Shown here piece after piece: positions 1-11,649 of a stretch of 64,000 nt of DNA. Source of the stretch: Gordius sp. MW1 (taxonomy: Eukaryota; Nematomorpha; Gordioida; Gordea; Gordiidae). Position 1 is the first letter of the stretch. Each line of letters opens with the position of its first letter. The translations under genes were made by a program, and so were the position numbers. The notes under the pieces were generated by a model. The model did not search any database. It had not been told where the DNA came from and saw only the letters and a program-made list of their open reading frames with translations. Location of the stretch: the NCBI GenBank assembly GCA_964036665.1, contig OZ038526.1:32302001-32366000 (forward strand), written 5' to 3'.

Positions 1-55
1 CTCGGGCCTTAATATTAGAGGCTTTAAAATCCGGACCGGGCCTATAAGCAGTCTT
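1..55. repeat. Fragment of a GC-rich interspersed repeat at the window edge
   Basis: The window opens inside a stretch with the words CTCGGGCC and CCGGACCGGGCC. The same words occur at 56700-56820, 58440-58600 and 47735-47760, and are much richer in GC than the surroundings. I read it as the end of one copy of that dispersed family, cut by the window edge. No terminal repeat can be tested here. Confidence 0.4.
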
Positions 56-2297
56 TATTTTCTTAAGATTATTATGCATGACCTTGTGTCATAGCAAAAA
101 ACATGATTCAATGCATTTAGAGATGTTTTATTAAATTGCCAGGGGAAAGGCTTAGCAGTTTAACAATATACTATAATGTCAAGATTAATGGATGCATTTT
201 ATTAATCCGAGTGAAACCGTTGTTTGATGAATAAATTAAAGTGAAATATGGTAATCATTTTAGAATAAATTACAACAAGAAGAGGACAAGATGCGACTAT
301 TCTTACTTATAATGTTACTGGCTTTAATGTAAATTTCGAACGATAACATAAAATGGTTTGTTTTACAATATTTAAACCATTATTTAGAATCTATAACCGT
401 TAAAGGTTCATATTATTTATAAATGTTTCTATAGTATGGAAAGTTAGAAATATCAAATTAAAAAATTAAATATACTTTCCAAGTGTTTGTAAAATGCGGT
501 TTAATAACAGCCTTTAAAACCAAACGATATTTTAACCAACGCCATTTGGAGAGGTTATATTTTTTAAAAATCTAATATTATACCATGATGCATAAAGTAA
601 TAACCAAATCAAAAATAATATTTAACTTTAATTTTTGTTTAAATAACGAAACTATTATATTAACAACTGAATTAACTCATGTAGGTTTTCTAAATTGCCT
701 TATCCTTGATTTATTTTGACGATCTAAGCACGAATTTAATGGACTTGTAGCGACGAAAAAAACGAATTTACATAAAAGCGCAAATTCTGGTTGTTAAAGC
801 ATTAATCCCAGAACGACCGTGCATCAGGAAGCAACGGCGGCATGCAAAATTCATTCTATTGAGCACACAACACTATTACTAACTATTAGTCACAAACAGT
901 TGGAAACGTGTCTAATTTGCATTAGTACACAAACACAGTTATATTGAAATGTACCTTAAATTATACAGACGGCTTGGCTTACCCACTAATATATCATTGA
1001 AGTGTCAAAATATTCTTTTAAAAATGGTGAATCACCCATAATGAGTTAAAAATCAATTGTTATCAAATCCTAATCGAAAGCATTAGACGTAAGTTATAAA
1101 CTAAGTAAGTTATAAACTATCTTTGACTTTTAGCATATCCTTATGTCTTAATTAGGTTGACTTATACAGTGAAAGCCGACGAGTATTATCATAAAATCAA
1201 TTTATAAACACAAACCAGATTGAGACTGATACTTTTAAGATGGATTAAAAATTTCTTGCGTGCGCGTCTTGTGCTAAATGTGGTAAGAAATGAGGATTTA
1301 GCAATTACCCTAGAAAATGCTCGCGCCGCTTAAAGAGGAGATCTATGGTAAAGCAGCTCGATTTGACACTTAAGGCTTGTCTTAATATCGGATTCAGATT
1401 CAAAACCGCGCGAATTTATCTTTGTCTAAATATCCGATTAAATTTCATGCGTCAAACTCGGTTGTAATTCTTATTATTTTGTTTTTTTTAATAGTTATAA
1501 ACGTTTTTTATGTTCATTTCATTTCAACTCTTGAGATTAAACCTAAACTTTGCTGGTACCTAAAAATTATAAAAAACATACAACACTCAAGCTTAGGAAA
1601 AAATTTGCATCTTACAAAATCGCTGTTATGTTATGCGTCTGAAATGCAAATCTGCCGTGAATTCGAAATTAAGACACGGGGCTATGTTATAACCGCAAAA
1701 TCCGATATTATGACAAGCCCTCAATGTTTTACGTGGGGGGGGGGGGATTCAGTCGTTGCTTTAATAGTTTTATCTAAACTCCCATGCCACATAAACCGGA
1801 ATATCCTTCGCAGATTCCTGACTAACATATGTCTCACCTTCCCACGTAACCAAGATGCGAGGGTACATATATGAAAGAGTTTAAATTAAAAACTCTAACT
1901 CGGCTCATTCAGCCAGAGAACAGAAACGAGATTCTCCCTTATCTTATCTTTTCTCCTCACCCCCCCCCCCCCTATTCAAATGTCTTTCTCTAATTGTCAC
2001 CACACTACAACACCCAACAATTATACCTCAGTGCGTGCGGGCTTTGCAGTGGAAAAACAACAGGGGGGGGGGGATAGGTACATAATTGAGTGCGCCCGCC
2101 CCGTTAACGGTCGATGGGGATGTGTGTAAAGCATTCGATATATAATTAATTAATTGCACGCTATAGACAAACTATGAATAACAGTAAGAGGGGGAGGGAA
2201 GGGGGAATGGGGAAAAGTTGTAACTTCCTGGTACTTTGAGGTTACAACCCAAGAAAATGTGGCGAAAACTGTGGATAGGTAATATATATATACTTGT
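56..2297. other. AT-rich intergenic or intronic DNA with G/C homopolymer tracts
   Basis: I see no exon with both splice sites or recognisable protein similarity. The stretch holds long G or C runs near 1735-1747, 1962-1973 and 2066-2075. A short word reading roughly GCTTGTCTTAATATCGGATT occurs near 1375 and, inverted and diverged, near 1695 and 6865, so it belongs to a dispersed repeat. Because the Mical exons at 5006-5392 read leftward, this may be a large Mical intron. Confidence 0.4.
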
Positions 2298-2305
2298 CGT
2301 CTAGC

Positions 2306-2459
2306 CATGGGCGTAGCCAGCATTGGAATTATAGGGGGACAATAATGATTTAGGGAGGGGCAAAATGATCAATTTTTGAAATTTTAGGAAATTTCAACAA
2401 GATTTTGGATTTAGAGGGAGGCAATCGCCCCTCTCTGCCCCCCTTTGGCTACCCCCATG
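2306..2459. mobile_element. Short hAT-type MITE, CATGGGCGTAGCCAG family, copy 1
   Basis: The element starts CATGGGCGTAGCCAG and ends with the imperfect inverted counterpart TGGCTACCCCCATG, 154 bp in all. The flanking 8-mers CGTCTAGC and CATCTGGC match at six of eight positions, as expected of an old hAT target-site duplication. Both ends are GC-rich and enclose an AT-rich middle with ATGATTTAG and GGGGCAAAATGATC. Related ends lie at 2720, 5750, 26350, 40192 and 55529. Confidence 0.6.
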
Positions 2460-2719
2460 CATCTGGCTATATATTAAATGAGCTAATAAATAATGGCTCG
2501 ATTACTTATGTCTATATAATAAATTTTTATCATTTTAAACTAAGTGTAATCTATGCTATTTTAGGCTTAAAGACGGTTTTATGAATAAGTCTCGGGCGTC
2601 ATATCCCGGCATAAACCGTTAAAAGTGCCTGAGTGGTAGGGTTATACAGTTGTAATTAAAACTAAACAACAACTTTTCCTATTTGAGGCATTAAAAGACA
2701 AATTTGAAAACCGGTCTGC

Positions 2720-2877
2720 CATGGGCGTAGCCAGAGGGAGGCAGGAGGGGCGGCTGCCCCCTCTAAATCCAAAAAATATTTAAAGTTTAATATGATTATG
2801 GCTAAAATTTAAAAAAAAATGATCATTTAGCCTCTCCAATCGTTATTTGTCCCTTTAATTCAAATCCTACGCCCATG
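2720..2877. mobile_element. Short hAT-type MITE, CATGGGCGTAGCCAG family, copy 2
   Basis: This 158-bp element begins CATGGGCGTAGCCAG and ends CTACGCCCATG. The flanking 8-mers are CGGTCTGC (2712-2719) and CGGTCAGC (2878-2885), seven of eight identical, which supports insertion by a hAT transposase. It has no coding capacity. It lies about 260 bp from copy 1. Confidence 0.7.
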
Positions 2878-2885
2878 CGGTCAGC

Positions 2886-5005
2886 ATATAATGCTCATAA
2901 TTCATTCAAAATTTGGAATGTGGAGAAGGGGTCGGGTAGTTGCCCTCCCCCCCTCCCCCCACTTTACATACTAAACGCTGAAAAGACGTCTATACGAATC
3001 AAAAAATGCGTCAAATGCCTTTGGGCCATGCCTGTCTAACAGTTGCTTTATCAAGTTTTCGTTTTAAGAGTATTTGACTTCTTAATCTCACACATTGATC
3101 AATGCAATTTTTAACAACTTAGTCAAACGAGATTACTCACGTGGTATAAATAGCCGAGAAGCTAAGAAGAGGAAACTGCCCCCCCCCCTTCACCCTAAAT
3201 TCCAAAAACTTACTTATGCAGAAAAAAAAGTTTGCCCTCCCCTCCTTATTTAAATGGCTACGCCCATGGAATGGTCATTCGTAAAATAGCTGTGCATGCT
3301 TACGTTTAATTAAAGGCTTCAACCGTCCTTTAAGGTAGTCAACTACGACTAACGGCCGACTTAACAAAAATAGACCAAAATCTCCTGGTCTGTTTTTCAA
3401 ATTTCGACCAAACCTAGAGGTTGACTAAGAAAAACCGACCAAAGACTTTATTAAGGATAGCTTTCAGTAATTAACTTACTAACTGCAAATTACGGGCCTG
3501 TTGGGGGTCGGTAAATAATAAAAACGGGTCAAGTCGCACTAAGTTTGGGCATAAAATTACGTAGGCAGACCCTCAATACAATGATATTAATTATCAGCAA
3601 GAAAATACATAAACCTTTATAATGGCTTTAAATTTTACACTAGCAATGATAAGAACGAAATAATTTTTTAACGGGAAGGGGGGGGGGGTCAAAATAATTT
3701 TTTCCTTTAAAATTTCGAATATTTAAGATTTTTAGAGTTAAAAATAACTACCTAATTAAATCGCGATGAGAATAAGCTAGGTCAATTTGTAATATTTTCG
3801 CTAGAAATTTTCGATCTTAGGAAAATTTATAACTAAAGAGTTTCATTTAGGGCAACATATGTTTGAGCCATAATCGTGAGTTATACACGAGTGTTAGCTA
3901 CACTATATAAAACCGGAAAAATTAAAAATTCTAAACTTTTAGATTTCGCAATAATAAAAATCGATGGCGAATTAATGTTTAACTATAATAAAAAGTTGCA
4001 ATTTTACAAACAAAGCCAATTTTCAAAATTTAATTGTTTTATAAAAATTTGCAATACAAGGATTATTCATTTGACAAATTCTTCACTTTAATTTCGATAT
4101 TAATCAAAAATATCTCGAAAGAAAACGTTTACTTTTTGAATAAATGAAATCATCTAACCAAAATTTAGATTTTTTTCTAAAATAATTTACTTAGAATCAT
4201 AGAAGATATTTAAATTTTGGCGACACAATAAAAAGTAATTAATATAGAATATACATTATAACACGGTAAAACGCATTTACACAAATGCGTTGGCAATAAA
4301 TATGTTGGCAATATGCACGCGTCCTGAATAAACAAAATCCCCTAGGTTAAAAAAACAAACCTTGAATGCAATGTAATAGAGATGCTATTTGAAAAAAACG
4401 ATTGAAATATGAAACCCTCAAGACTTCTACCAAAGGTTATGTTAGTTTTTGTAAAATTAATTAATAGGCTTTAAAAGAGTTTTTTTTCACTTTTCCTGTA
4501 AAAAAATTTATATGAACAAAGTTTTATGGTATAAAACACCATATGGAAAGGAAAGGGGTACGGCTATTCAAATGAGAAGTGTGGTGCTATAAGAAACATC
4601 TGAATTCAATGAAAGATATAATAATTATAAAAGTTAGAAAGGAGGAATTAACTTAACAATCTAAGATTAAAGTTGTGCTTTAAGGCTTAACATATTAAAA
4701 ATGATAAAATCAATAAACTCAAAAATGAAATTAAAAATTGATTTAATATATAATTATTAAAATATTTATTTAAAAAGGTATAATTAAATTTTAATTCCAA
4801 AAATCTGTTATTCAATTAAGGTCATTGAAGAGTCAAAGCTTATAGGCTTTAGAAATGACATTTTAAGTAGAAAAATTTAGGTCATTATAATTATGGCAAT
4901 TAATATAAAATATAATTTAATGACAATGTTTAAAAATATATATCAAATAATATCATTGTATTAGTTAATATATAAATTATAAATTACATTTATGTGTTCA
5001 CACAC
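2886..5005. other. AT-rich DNA with degraded MITE fragments; no exon seen
   Basis: G/C runs occur near 2944-2960, 3179-3190 and 3677-3688. The right end of a CATGGGCGTAGCCAG-type MITE lies near 3255-3270, and a fragment of the TTGTAAAAACGG-type repeat lies near 3320-3440. An open frame at 3876-4091 is AT-driven and matches nothing I know. I looked on the minus strand for the next Mical exon (the GxGxxG dinucleotide-binding segment) and did not find it. Confidence 0.4.
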
Positions 5006-5392
5006 AGTTGCTCCTCTATAGATTTTTTGAGAACATTTTTTATCTAGTTTGGCCCACAAACCATTTGCTTTCCATGTTTTAATTTTTGTCTTAATTCTAA
5101 TGAAAAATTAAGATTTAAAAAATTTTTAAACATATAAGGAGTTAAACTAAAATATTGTAAACATTATATAAATGATATTAACATAATTTAATTTATTTAT
5201 ATCCTACCTGTGATAGAATGATAATCCTCTATTTGGACTTAAATTAAAATTTTCACAGAGATCCCTGTAAATAATAAGAATATCGATAAAATTTTCTGCG
5301 TTTAAATAAGATTCGAATAGCTTTGATAAAACAAAGCTATCTTTCCTCATTAAACAAGATTTATTTTCCAGGTGCAAAAAAGACGGTACCAA
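5006..5392 (-). CDS. Mical: Mical-type flavoprotein monooxygenase, first two coding exons only
   Basis: Two minus-strand exons, 5208-5392 and 5006-5096, join in phase over a 111-nt intron (donor GTAGGA). The product resembles the extreme N terminus of MICAL proteins, the FAD monooxygenases that oxidise actin methionines: a helical stretch with LFESYLNAENF, then DLCENFNLSP, then the diagnostic TWKANGLWAKLDKK and IYRGAT. In MICALs this directly precedes the FAD-binding GxGxxG segment, which is not found here, so the rest lies across a long intron to the left. Two starts are possible, at 5392 and 5350; the second begins nearer the usual N terminus. The second exon's donor (GTGTGT at 5005) is my choice and less certain. 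It cannot be told whether the gene is intact. Confidence 0.6.
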
Positions 5393-5747
5393 ATGTAATT
5401 ACATTTCTGTTTAGGGACTTAAAACATATGATTGTATAAATATTTCTTTAGCCTTATATTTTTTTTATTAAACTACTTGTACAAACAATGAGAGCCTTTT
5501 ACTCTGTTGAGAGACTCTATAACCGTTGGAGCAGAAATAGTGCTTACTCTTTAATAAATGCCTTTAGTTGCTGAAATTGAGCGTTAATATGACTACATTT
5601 AGAGCCTGTCAGATATACTTCTACTTTTTTTTCATATAATAGGCTTCAAGGTGTTTGCATCATTAATCTCCCTTCCTAGTATATGCCCATATAACCTTAT
5701 ACGTTTTTTGTTAATCTTAATCGCCACACGTTGAAAACCCATTTTCA

Positions 5748-5880
5748 TGGGCGTAGCCAGGGGCTCCCCCCTAAATGAGAATTTTTCTTTTTTTTTAATG
5801 TGAATTTTTGTAAAAATTGGAGAAAATTAGTGTTTCGCTCTCCCCTAATTGAAATTAAGTTTTATGTTGAAAATTTTATT
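5748..5880 (+). repeat. Degraded CATGGGCGTAGCCAG-family fragment
   Basis: The left end CATGGGCGTAGCCAGGGGC is present and is followed by the CTCCCC/AT-rich interior typical of this family. No matching right terminus or flanking duplication was found, so this is a broken copy. Confidence 0.45.
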
Positions 5881-5917
5881 TCACGACCTTTTGACGCAAA
5901 TTTAAATTATATAATAA

Positions 5918-6835
5918 TTAAATATTGAGATTAGTAGTTGCGTTTGTGTTAGTTCCTTCATACATAGATTCATTCCCACCCAGTTCAAATTCAAAATCAA
6001 ATGGATATTTGTAATTTCCTTAAAAAATTCAGTAAGATAATGAAATAATTTTATTCTCATGTAATATGGAAAAATAAACTTCATTTTTTAATTTTTTTTA
6101 TTAATATAAAATATTTACATTTATACTTAAGCACCAAGAAGAAACGAGGGGAAAATTGTTGAGTTTGAATTGATAGAAAATCAAAATACTTAAGCACCAA
6201 GAAGAAACGAGGGAAAAATTGTTGAATTTGAATTGATAGAAAATAAAAAGAGTTAAAACGTGGCTAAGGTCCACAATGACAGAACATCGGTTGAATGGAT
6301 TGTGTCTAATGAGTATTCATAGAACTTTAGTGAAGGAAAATACAGAATATATCCAGTCTGAAGTTCTTGAACAGTTTGCCAAAAATCCTAGAAAGATTAC
6401 TTTAATGTGATTATAAAGCCAGGCATTGATAGGAGATCTTAAAAAATTTATAAACGGTTTTTTTTTTAATATTTTACACTCACATGCCCCCTATCCATTT
6501 TTAGGACAAACTGATTGCCAACAATTTTCTGACCTTCTTCAATAATTTCCATCATGAGTTCATCTCCTTTATATACTTCTCTGTGTTTGACTCGCATATC
6601 ACAGACTGGTTCTAAAATTTTGTTATATTTTTGTAATTAGGTATTTTAAATTGGCATCATGATGCTGAGAAGAAGTTTTTTTGTGATTTGCCTTCCCAAA
6701 TAGTTTTTCTTAAGCATTTATTATTTATACAAATGATACTTATTAGACCATCTCGTTTCACAGTAAGCAATGAGGTTTGGTCGTAACTCTTTCTCAAAAA
6801 AACTTGCTCTTTACCTAAAACGTCAACTGGTTCAT
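5918..6835 (-). CDS. Unrecognised protein, C-terminal exons (gene not identified)
   Basis: Three minus-strand segments look like real exons. 6740-6835 (acceptor TAG, donor GTATCA) joins 6484-6611 (acceptor TTTTAG, strong donor GTGAGT) in phase. Together they encode a soluble, charged stretch including QTSLLTVKRDGLIKP, VCDMRVKHREVYKGDE and EEGQKIVGNQFVLK. A third segment, 5918-6018, follows an AG acceptor and encodes NYKYPFDFEFELGG with a stop soon after. Its phase does not fit 6484-6611 directly, so either a small exon lies between them or it belongs to another transcript. I do not recognise the family. Upstream, DNA is broken by the hAT insertion 6909-8810, and the earlier exons are not found. 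A sense-strand hAT relic (6249-6410) lies within the last intron. Exon composition and splice phase argue for a gene; function is unknown. Confidence 0.45.
6125..6246. repeat. 63-bp tandem duplication
   Basis: Two copies of a unit starting ACTTAAGCACCAAGAAGAAA lie head to tail (from 6125 and 6188) with only a few differences. The array immediately precedes the hAT transposase relic at 6249. Confidence 0.85.
6249..6410 (+). pseudogene. C-terminal fragment of a hAT-type transposase
   Basis: An open stretch of 54 codons reads VKTWLRSTMTEHRLNGLCLM, then SIHRTL, and ends in a stop. This is the conserved C-terminal block of hAT transposases of the ZMYM/TTF-finger group (LK.WLR.TM...RL.GLALL.IHR). 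The MITE at 55977-56230 carries the same block with differences. Only the C terminus remains, so it is a relic. Confidence 0.7.
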
Positions 6836-6908
6836 CTACCAAAATCTACTGAACCCGATATTAAGACAAGTCCTAAATCTGATATTTTAGATTTCGCATG
6901 GATCCATG

Positions 6909-8810
6909 TAGAGATAGGTAATTTCCCGGGAATTTTCATCGAGGGAATATTCCCAGGGAAAATAGGGAATTTTTGGGAAATAACGGGAATTTTTGGGAAA
7001 TAACGGGAATTTTGGGGAAAATAAATACTTTGATTGTTAATATATAGTCTTAGATGAAAAAAAGATGCTAGGGTGTAAAATGAAATGCTAATAAAGTTTA
7101 TTTCTCCAATAATACACAATATTTCATTACAAATTTACATAAAAATATACATTAAAAATTGTCAATATCTAAACTGTCACTATCGTCATTTAGCGATGAA
7201 ATTGATTCATCAGATGAAGATATTGAGCGCGCTTTTGCATTAAAATTGATACTACTTTTCAAGTGCATGTTGTGCCTTATGGACACTAGCTTTTTCACCT
7301 TGTCGTTTTTCATTCGATTTCTTGATTTAGAATGTACATAACCAAATGTGGACCAAATTCTTTCTGTGGCAGCACTGGTAGCTGGAATTGAAAAGAGTTT
7401 CACGGCAATTTCAGATAAGGGTTGGTTAGTGCACAAGCCTTTCCACCACGTCAAGGGTGAAATGTAACTAGCGCTATCCCATATTGACCGCTCAGCAAAC
7501 AACCCGTCTTTAGCACGAAATTCTGCCAAATTGGCAATAACTTGGCCTATATTGAAATTATAGCCTTGAGAAATAATCTTGATAGCGTTAATTGCTTCAG
7601 CTATTTCTTTTGTAGTAAGGTTGACTCCACAATAACGTGGATCAAGCAAGTTAGCTGCCATATGAAAATCCTTACAGTAAAACGATTTCCTTTTGCTCAC
7701 GAATTTTTTAATAACACTTGCATCAATTAGGCTAAATTCCTTACTAGAAATTTCGCTGAAATGGGCTTTAATAGTATGAAATGCTTCCGGTACATCAGAC
7801 AATAATCCAGAGTCACTTTCTATGCAAGTTATTTTGGTCAAAATTACATCTAAAAAAAATGTAATTTTTTTTATTTTCTCCCAAAAAACATCATTATCAA
7901 GCAAATTTAAACGTTTGCTTCGATCAGCAAATGTATCTGTTAAAGCTAGTTCCTGCAAAGTATCTTTGTTTACTAGGAAACTATTAAGCATTATAACTAT
8001 ACCACCCCACCTTGTTGGACAGGGTATTTTCAAAGTTGTGAGTCGAATTTTGTTACATTGTTTTTCTTTAAAAGTTGATGATAATATTGTATTAAATTTA
8101 ATGTATTTTATAATTTGTTTAACTTTAGCTGTAATATTTTGGATGGTAGGAATTTTGTTGGAGATATCTTTTATTAATAAATTAAGCCCATGAGCTGCAC
8201 AGCCAAAGCACTCAATTGAAGGATGTTTAGACTTAACTATTTCCCAGTTGTTTATATTATTAAAATTGTAGGTGTGTTTGTAAAGTAGAAACAAAAAATA
8301 GTGCTAGATTAAATATAGGGTAATACAGAATTTAAATTTTAATAGTGTAGGTGTAATAATACCTAAATAGTTGATTTGCAACTTATATTTCAAATTCAAA
8401 CAAGCTAAAAGCTACTTTAAATAAAATTGTTTATATGTGTTTTATTTACTTAGATGAGTCAAACAAATAGGGTAAACTTTTTGAATATACAATAAACAAG
8501 TCAAATTCCAAAATAAAAGCTAAAAATTTAAATTCTGATGTTTATATTTTACTTGAATTAGGTGATTGACTAGAAGGTTTCAATTAATTTTAAATAGGCG
8601 GAAAAATGCTAATAGAAGTTTCCACGAGGAAAATATAAAATTCTAAATAATTAAAATCAATTTAAAAATAAAATATTGCGTAAATTTTGTGTCAAAAACA
8701 TTAATTTTTTTAAGGGAATTTATCATAGGGAAAATTCAATTTTCCCGCGGGAATATTCCCGGGAATTAATGGGAATATTCCCGGGAATATTCCCCCCTGT
8801 GCCATCTCTA
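6909..8810 (-). mobile_element. hAT transposon, 1.9 kb, with exact 8-bp TSD
   Basis: The element starts TAGAGATAGG and ends CCATCTCTA, short imperfect terminal inverted repeats, and is flanked on both sides by GATCCATG (6901-6908 and 8811-8818). Subterminal DNA at both ends is packed with GGGAATATTCCC and TTCCCGGGAA palindromes, probable transposase-binding repeats. It carries one minus-strand transposase frame at 7152-8294. The perfect TSD argues for a fairly recent insertion. It sits just beyond the exon at 6740-6835 of the unrecognised gene. Confidence 0.9.
7152..8294 (-). CDS. hAT transposase, N-terminally incomplete
   Basis: This uninterrupted 380-residue frame is a hAT-superfamily transposase (RNase H-like DDE fold). 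It begins within the catalytic domain with CFGCAAHGLNLLIKD near residue 31, the block that normally follows the catalytic TDNA segment. It continues through PTRWGG (about 95) and HMAANLLDPRY (about 210), and ends with the hAT dimerisation block PLTWWKGLC...LFSIPATSAATERIWST near 295-330. The N-terminal BED zinc finger and first catalytic aspartate are missing, either deleted or in an unseen upstream exon, so this copy alone is unlikely to be active. The C-terminal acidic serine-rich tail is intact. Confidence 0.85.
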   Translation of the reverse strand: MFLLYKHTYNFNNINNWEIVKSKHPSIECFGCAAHGLNLLIKDISNKIPTIQNITAKVKQIIKYIKFNTILSSTFKEKQCNKIRLTTLKIPCPTRWGGIVIMLNSFLVNKDTLQELALTDTFADRSKRLNLLDNDVFWEKIKKITFFLDVILTKITCIESDSGLLSDVPEAFHTIKAHFSEISSKEFSLIDASVIKKFVSKRKSFYCKDFHMAANLLDPRYCGVNLTTKEIAEAINAIKIISQGYNFNIGQVIANLAEFRAKDGLFAERSIWDSASYISPLTWWKGLCTNQPLSEIAVKLFSIPATSAATERIWSTFGYVHSKSRNRMKNDKVKKLVSIRHNMHLKSSINFNAKARSISSSDESISSLNDDSDSLDIDNF

Positions 8811-8818
8811 GATCCATG

Positions 8819-9419
8819 TCTCTAAGGGCTAAATTATGGGTTGCGCAGAATATTATTATAGATAATTTATAAATCCATTAAACAAGTTGGATATTAATAG
8901 GCACATTATCTACAAAAGCTGTTGTCATGGTGGACTTTACGACATTCATCAAATTTTTTATACCGTATAAATGGTTTCGCAAAACTCGACTCTTAAGCTC
9001 CTTCCACATGGATTGTGTCGTAATTTTGTATTTACAATATTAAAATATAAAATTTTATTATAAACAAATATATAATCATAAACATCGTTTACATATCCTC
9101 TGTACACTGTTGATTAATAATGAGCTTTTATGTGGGTTGAGGCCAAAGAATAGCAAAATATTTTAATTAATAACGTTAAATACCAAAAAAGTGGCGACCT
9201 TTTTTTTTTTTTTTTTTTTTGCTCTCACTTAGTCTCGGCCAATTTTTTTTTGCTCGCTCCCCCCTAATCCGAAAGGGCAGGGAGGAGCGTCTCTCCCCTT
9301 ATAAATCTAAAAAAATTGCTGATATTTATTAAAATTATGGTTAAAATTTGAAAAATCATTTTACCACTCCCTAAATTATAATTGACCCCTCTAATCCGAA
9401 AGTTGGGTACGATGCCCCA
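8819..9419. other. Intergenic DNA with poly(T) and degraded MITE pieces
   Basis: A long T run lies at about 9199-9222. GCTCGCTCCCCCCTAATCC and GGGAGGAGCGTCTCTCCCC resemble the interior of the CATGGGCGTAGCCAG family. No exon was recognised. Confidence 0.35.
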
Positions 9420-10058
9420 AGCTCCACAGTAGCATTCTCATCTCCGTAGATTGTAATAGCTTTTATTCCGTGGTTTTTAATGCACATGTTTTACTTTTAT
9501 AGAGTAACAACGGTCATACGATGGACTTGTAAGTTACTCTTCAACCATATAGTCATTTTCTTGCCGCACATTACACCAAATATACTTCGTCATTTAAGCC
9601 ATCCTTTTTGGATCCGGGCCTTGACCTCTGTTGCGCAACTTCCCTCTTGATGTACCATCGAGCCGAGATATGTAAGCCTGTACATTTAAATACTACAGGT
9701 GATCATCTAGCGATGGGGTGCCTGTAACATTCCTTTCCATGTATACCGTTTTCGATTGCTGATCTTCAAACCATATTAAGCTAAGCGCTTTGACTACCTT
9801 TAGCCTTCTTCTAATACTTACTTCTTTGTGCCCTCGCATAGTTCTATTCGGCATATAGCAAACAAAAGGAGATGGTTATTGAATGTCTGTCTTTGAAGTT
9901 TTCAAAATTGTGTTTAAAAGGGGAAGTAATCTAAACTCAACCCTATACGGTTTAGAATCTATAACTGTCGCCCTAACGCACGAATTTGAGACTTCATAAA
10001 TATTTTTCATATGGTGTACATATGCGTGAGGGATATTTTGTTTTCTCAAACACCACTA

Positions 10059-11649
10059 CAGTCAAAACGCTTAAGTGAGAATTTCTGGGCCTTAATTTAA
10101 AAAAAATTCTCATTTAAGCGATTTTTAGCACTTATACGATTAATTTAATTATTTAATTTATGAAGAGTTTTGCACTCGTGCTATATTTATGAAGCTATAG
10201 ATTCCAAAAATTAATATCCGTAACATATAATTTATGTATATATACATAAATTATTTAGATAAAGTTAATATTTTAAGCATACTTAACTTTATGCACTTTT
10301 AATGCAAATCAGCAACAGCTGACATGTGTTGCATACATTTAAAATTTATAAATTTCCTAATATATGAAACAAGATAAATATTTGATTTATATTTGTCTTA
10401 TTTATACATTCTATAGTAATATCCAATCAGAGGATATATATTCTAAAATTTACTATTTTAATAGTAAGTTTGTTAAATTTTATAATAAACTTATGAAATC
10501 TTAAATGAATTTATATCATGTATTATAAATAAATCTTTGTTTTGTACTTGTCTTATATTTGCATATCTTAGATTATTACTAAAAATGGTTTCTTCACATT
10601 TGAAATAAAACTAAACAATGGACAAAAATTACTGTGATAAGTTTATTTAAATATACAAATTATTTAGTAAAATATTGTGTTATAAGTTGCTGATGACTTT
10701 CACATTTAAAGAGTTTATTTTCAATAAGGATTCAAATAAAGATCTTGTCATCCAGGAGATTTTGTTTGAATAGTAATTAACTGGTATTATTTTATTTTTA
10801 AAGCACCGTGGCTTTTGTTATTTTCCAATAACAAACATTTGTTTGTCAGTGCCTGTCTGATTTGTTAAAAAAAGTATGGTGAGTCTTTCTTTATTTGATT
10901 TTAAACCCATGACTTTTTCGGTATTAAAAGCAAAAGTGCTTTTGCTTCTAGCTTTGTAAAATAAACCTGTTTCATCACAATTGTAAATATTATCTGGATC
11001 CTAAGATTCAAGAAACTGAGGTTATAATTTTTCTCTCCAACATGAAGCTGTAACAAAATCAGCACTACCCATTTCATTATTTGTAGAGTAGCAATTGATA
11101 TTGTTCCTAGTACGGAATCTCTGTAAAGAAGCAAAGGACCATTAATTGCACATTGTTTTGAACTAATTTCAGAGAACCAGTTTAGAAGGGCTTGTTCTGT
11201 CTTTATGTATTGTGCTATGTAAATTAAATAATTTTTATTTATACAAACAATATTACTTTTTCTTTGTCTTTTTTTATTGAGAGATATGTTATTAGAAGCA
11301 GTTGTTTTCAAATCGGTAGCATTTTTGCAAATACGGTATATTGTTCCTAATCCCACATTGTAATTTTTGGCTAAAGTTGATTTACTGGTAAGTTTGGCTT
11401 CTTCTATAATTTTCAACTTTTCATGATAAGTTAAATTTTTTTTCATTCTCACTTAACCACATATTATCAAGTATAAAAATAATAAAATGCCTTTAAAATT
11501 TTCCTAGTAATGCGATTTTTATCACTTATACAATTCTCACTTATAAATATTTTTGCGCAAAATTTAAACGATGTGTTCAAAATATCGCGGTTATTTATCA
11601 TTTATAAATATTACCATTTATCCGATTCTCACTTATACAACTTCGACTG
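10059..11649 (-). mobile_element. pogo/Tigger-type DNA transposon, copy 1
   Basis: Terminal inverted repeats CAGTCAAAACGCTTAAGTGAGAA and its imperfect inverse, ending AGTTGTATAAGTG/CAGTC on the other strand, enclose 1591 bp. TA dinucleotides flank both sides (10057-10058, 11650-11651), the target-site duplication of Tc1/mariner and pogo elements. The minus-strand transposase (10901-11452) is degenerate. A second copy of about 1.6 kb lies at 45880-47504 with the same ends and most of the same interior. Confidence 0.85.
10901..11452 (-). pseudogene. Tigger/pogo transposase remnant with CENP-B-type helix-turn-helix
   Basis: The N terminus (KKNLTYHEKLKIIEEAKL, then STLAKNYNVGLGTIYRI) is the CENP-B/psq helix-turn-helix that binds the transposon ends. 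The next portion, QYIKTEQALLNWF, fits the second DNA-binding domain of pogo proteins. After about residue 95 the frame is disturbed. Pieces of the DDE region, such as the IFTI-DETGLF-like stretch encoded near 10970, appear in other frames. At 183 residues it is far shorter than the usual 450 or more. Confidence 0.75.

Noticed and set aside
1422-1874. 150-codon plus-strand frame
   Set aside because: It has no similarity, passes through a G run and includes pieces of a dispersed repeat; composition is not coding-like.
7159-8193. Plus-strand frames inside the hAT element
   Set aside because: Antisense of the 380-residue transposase.
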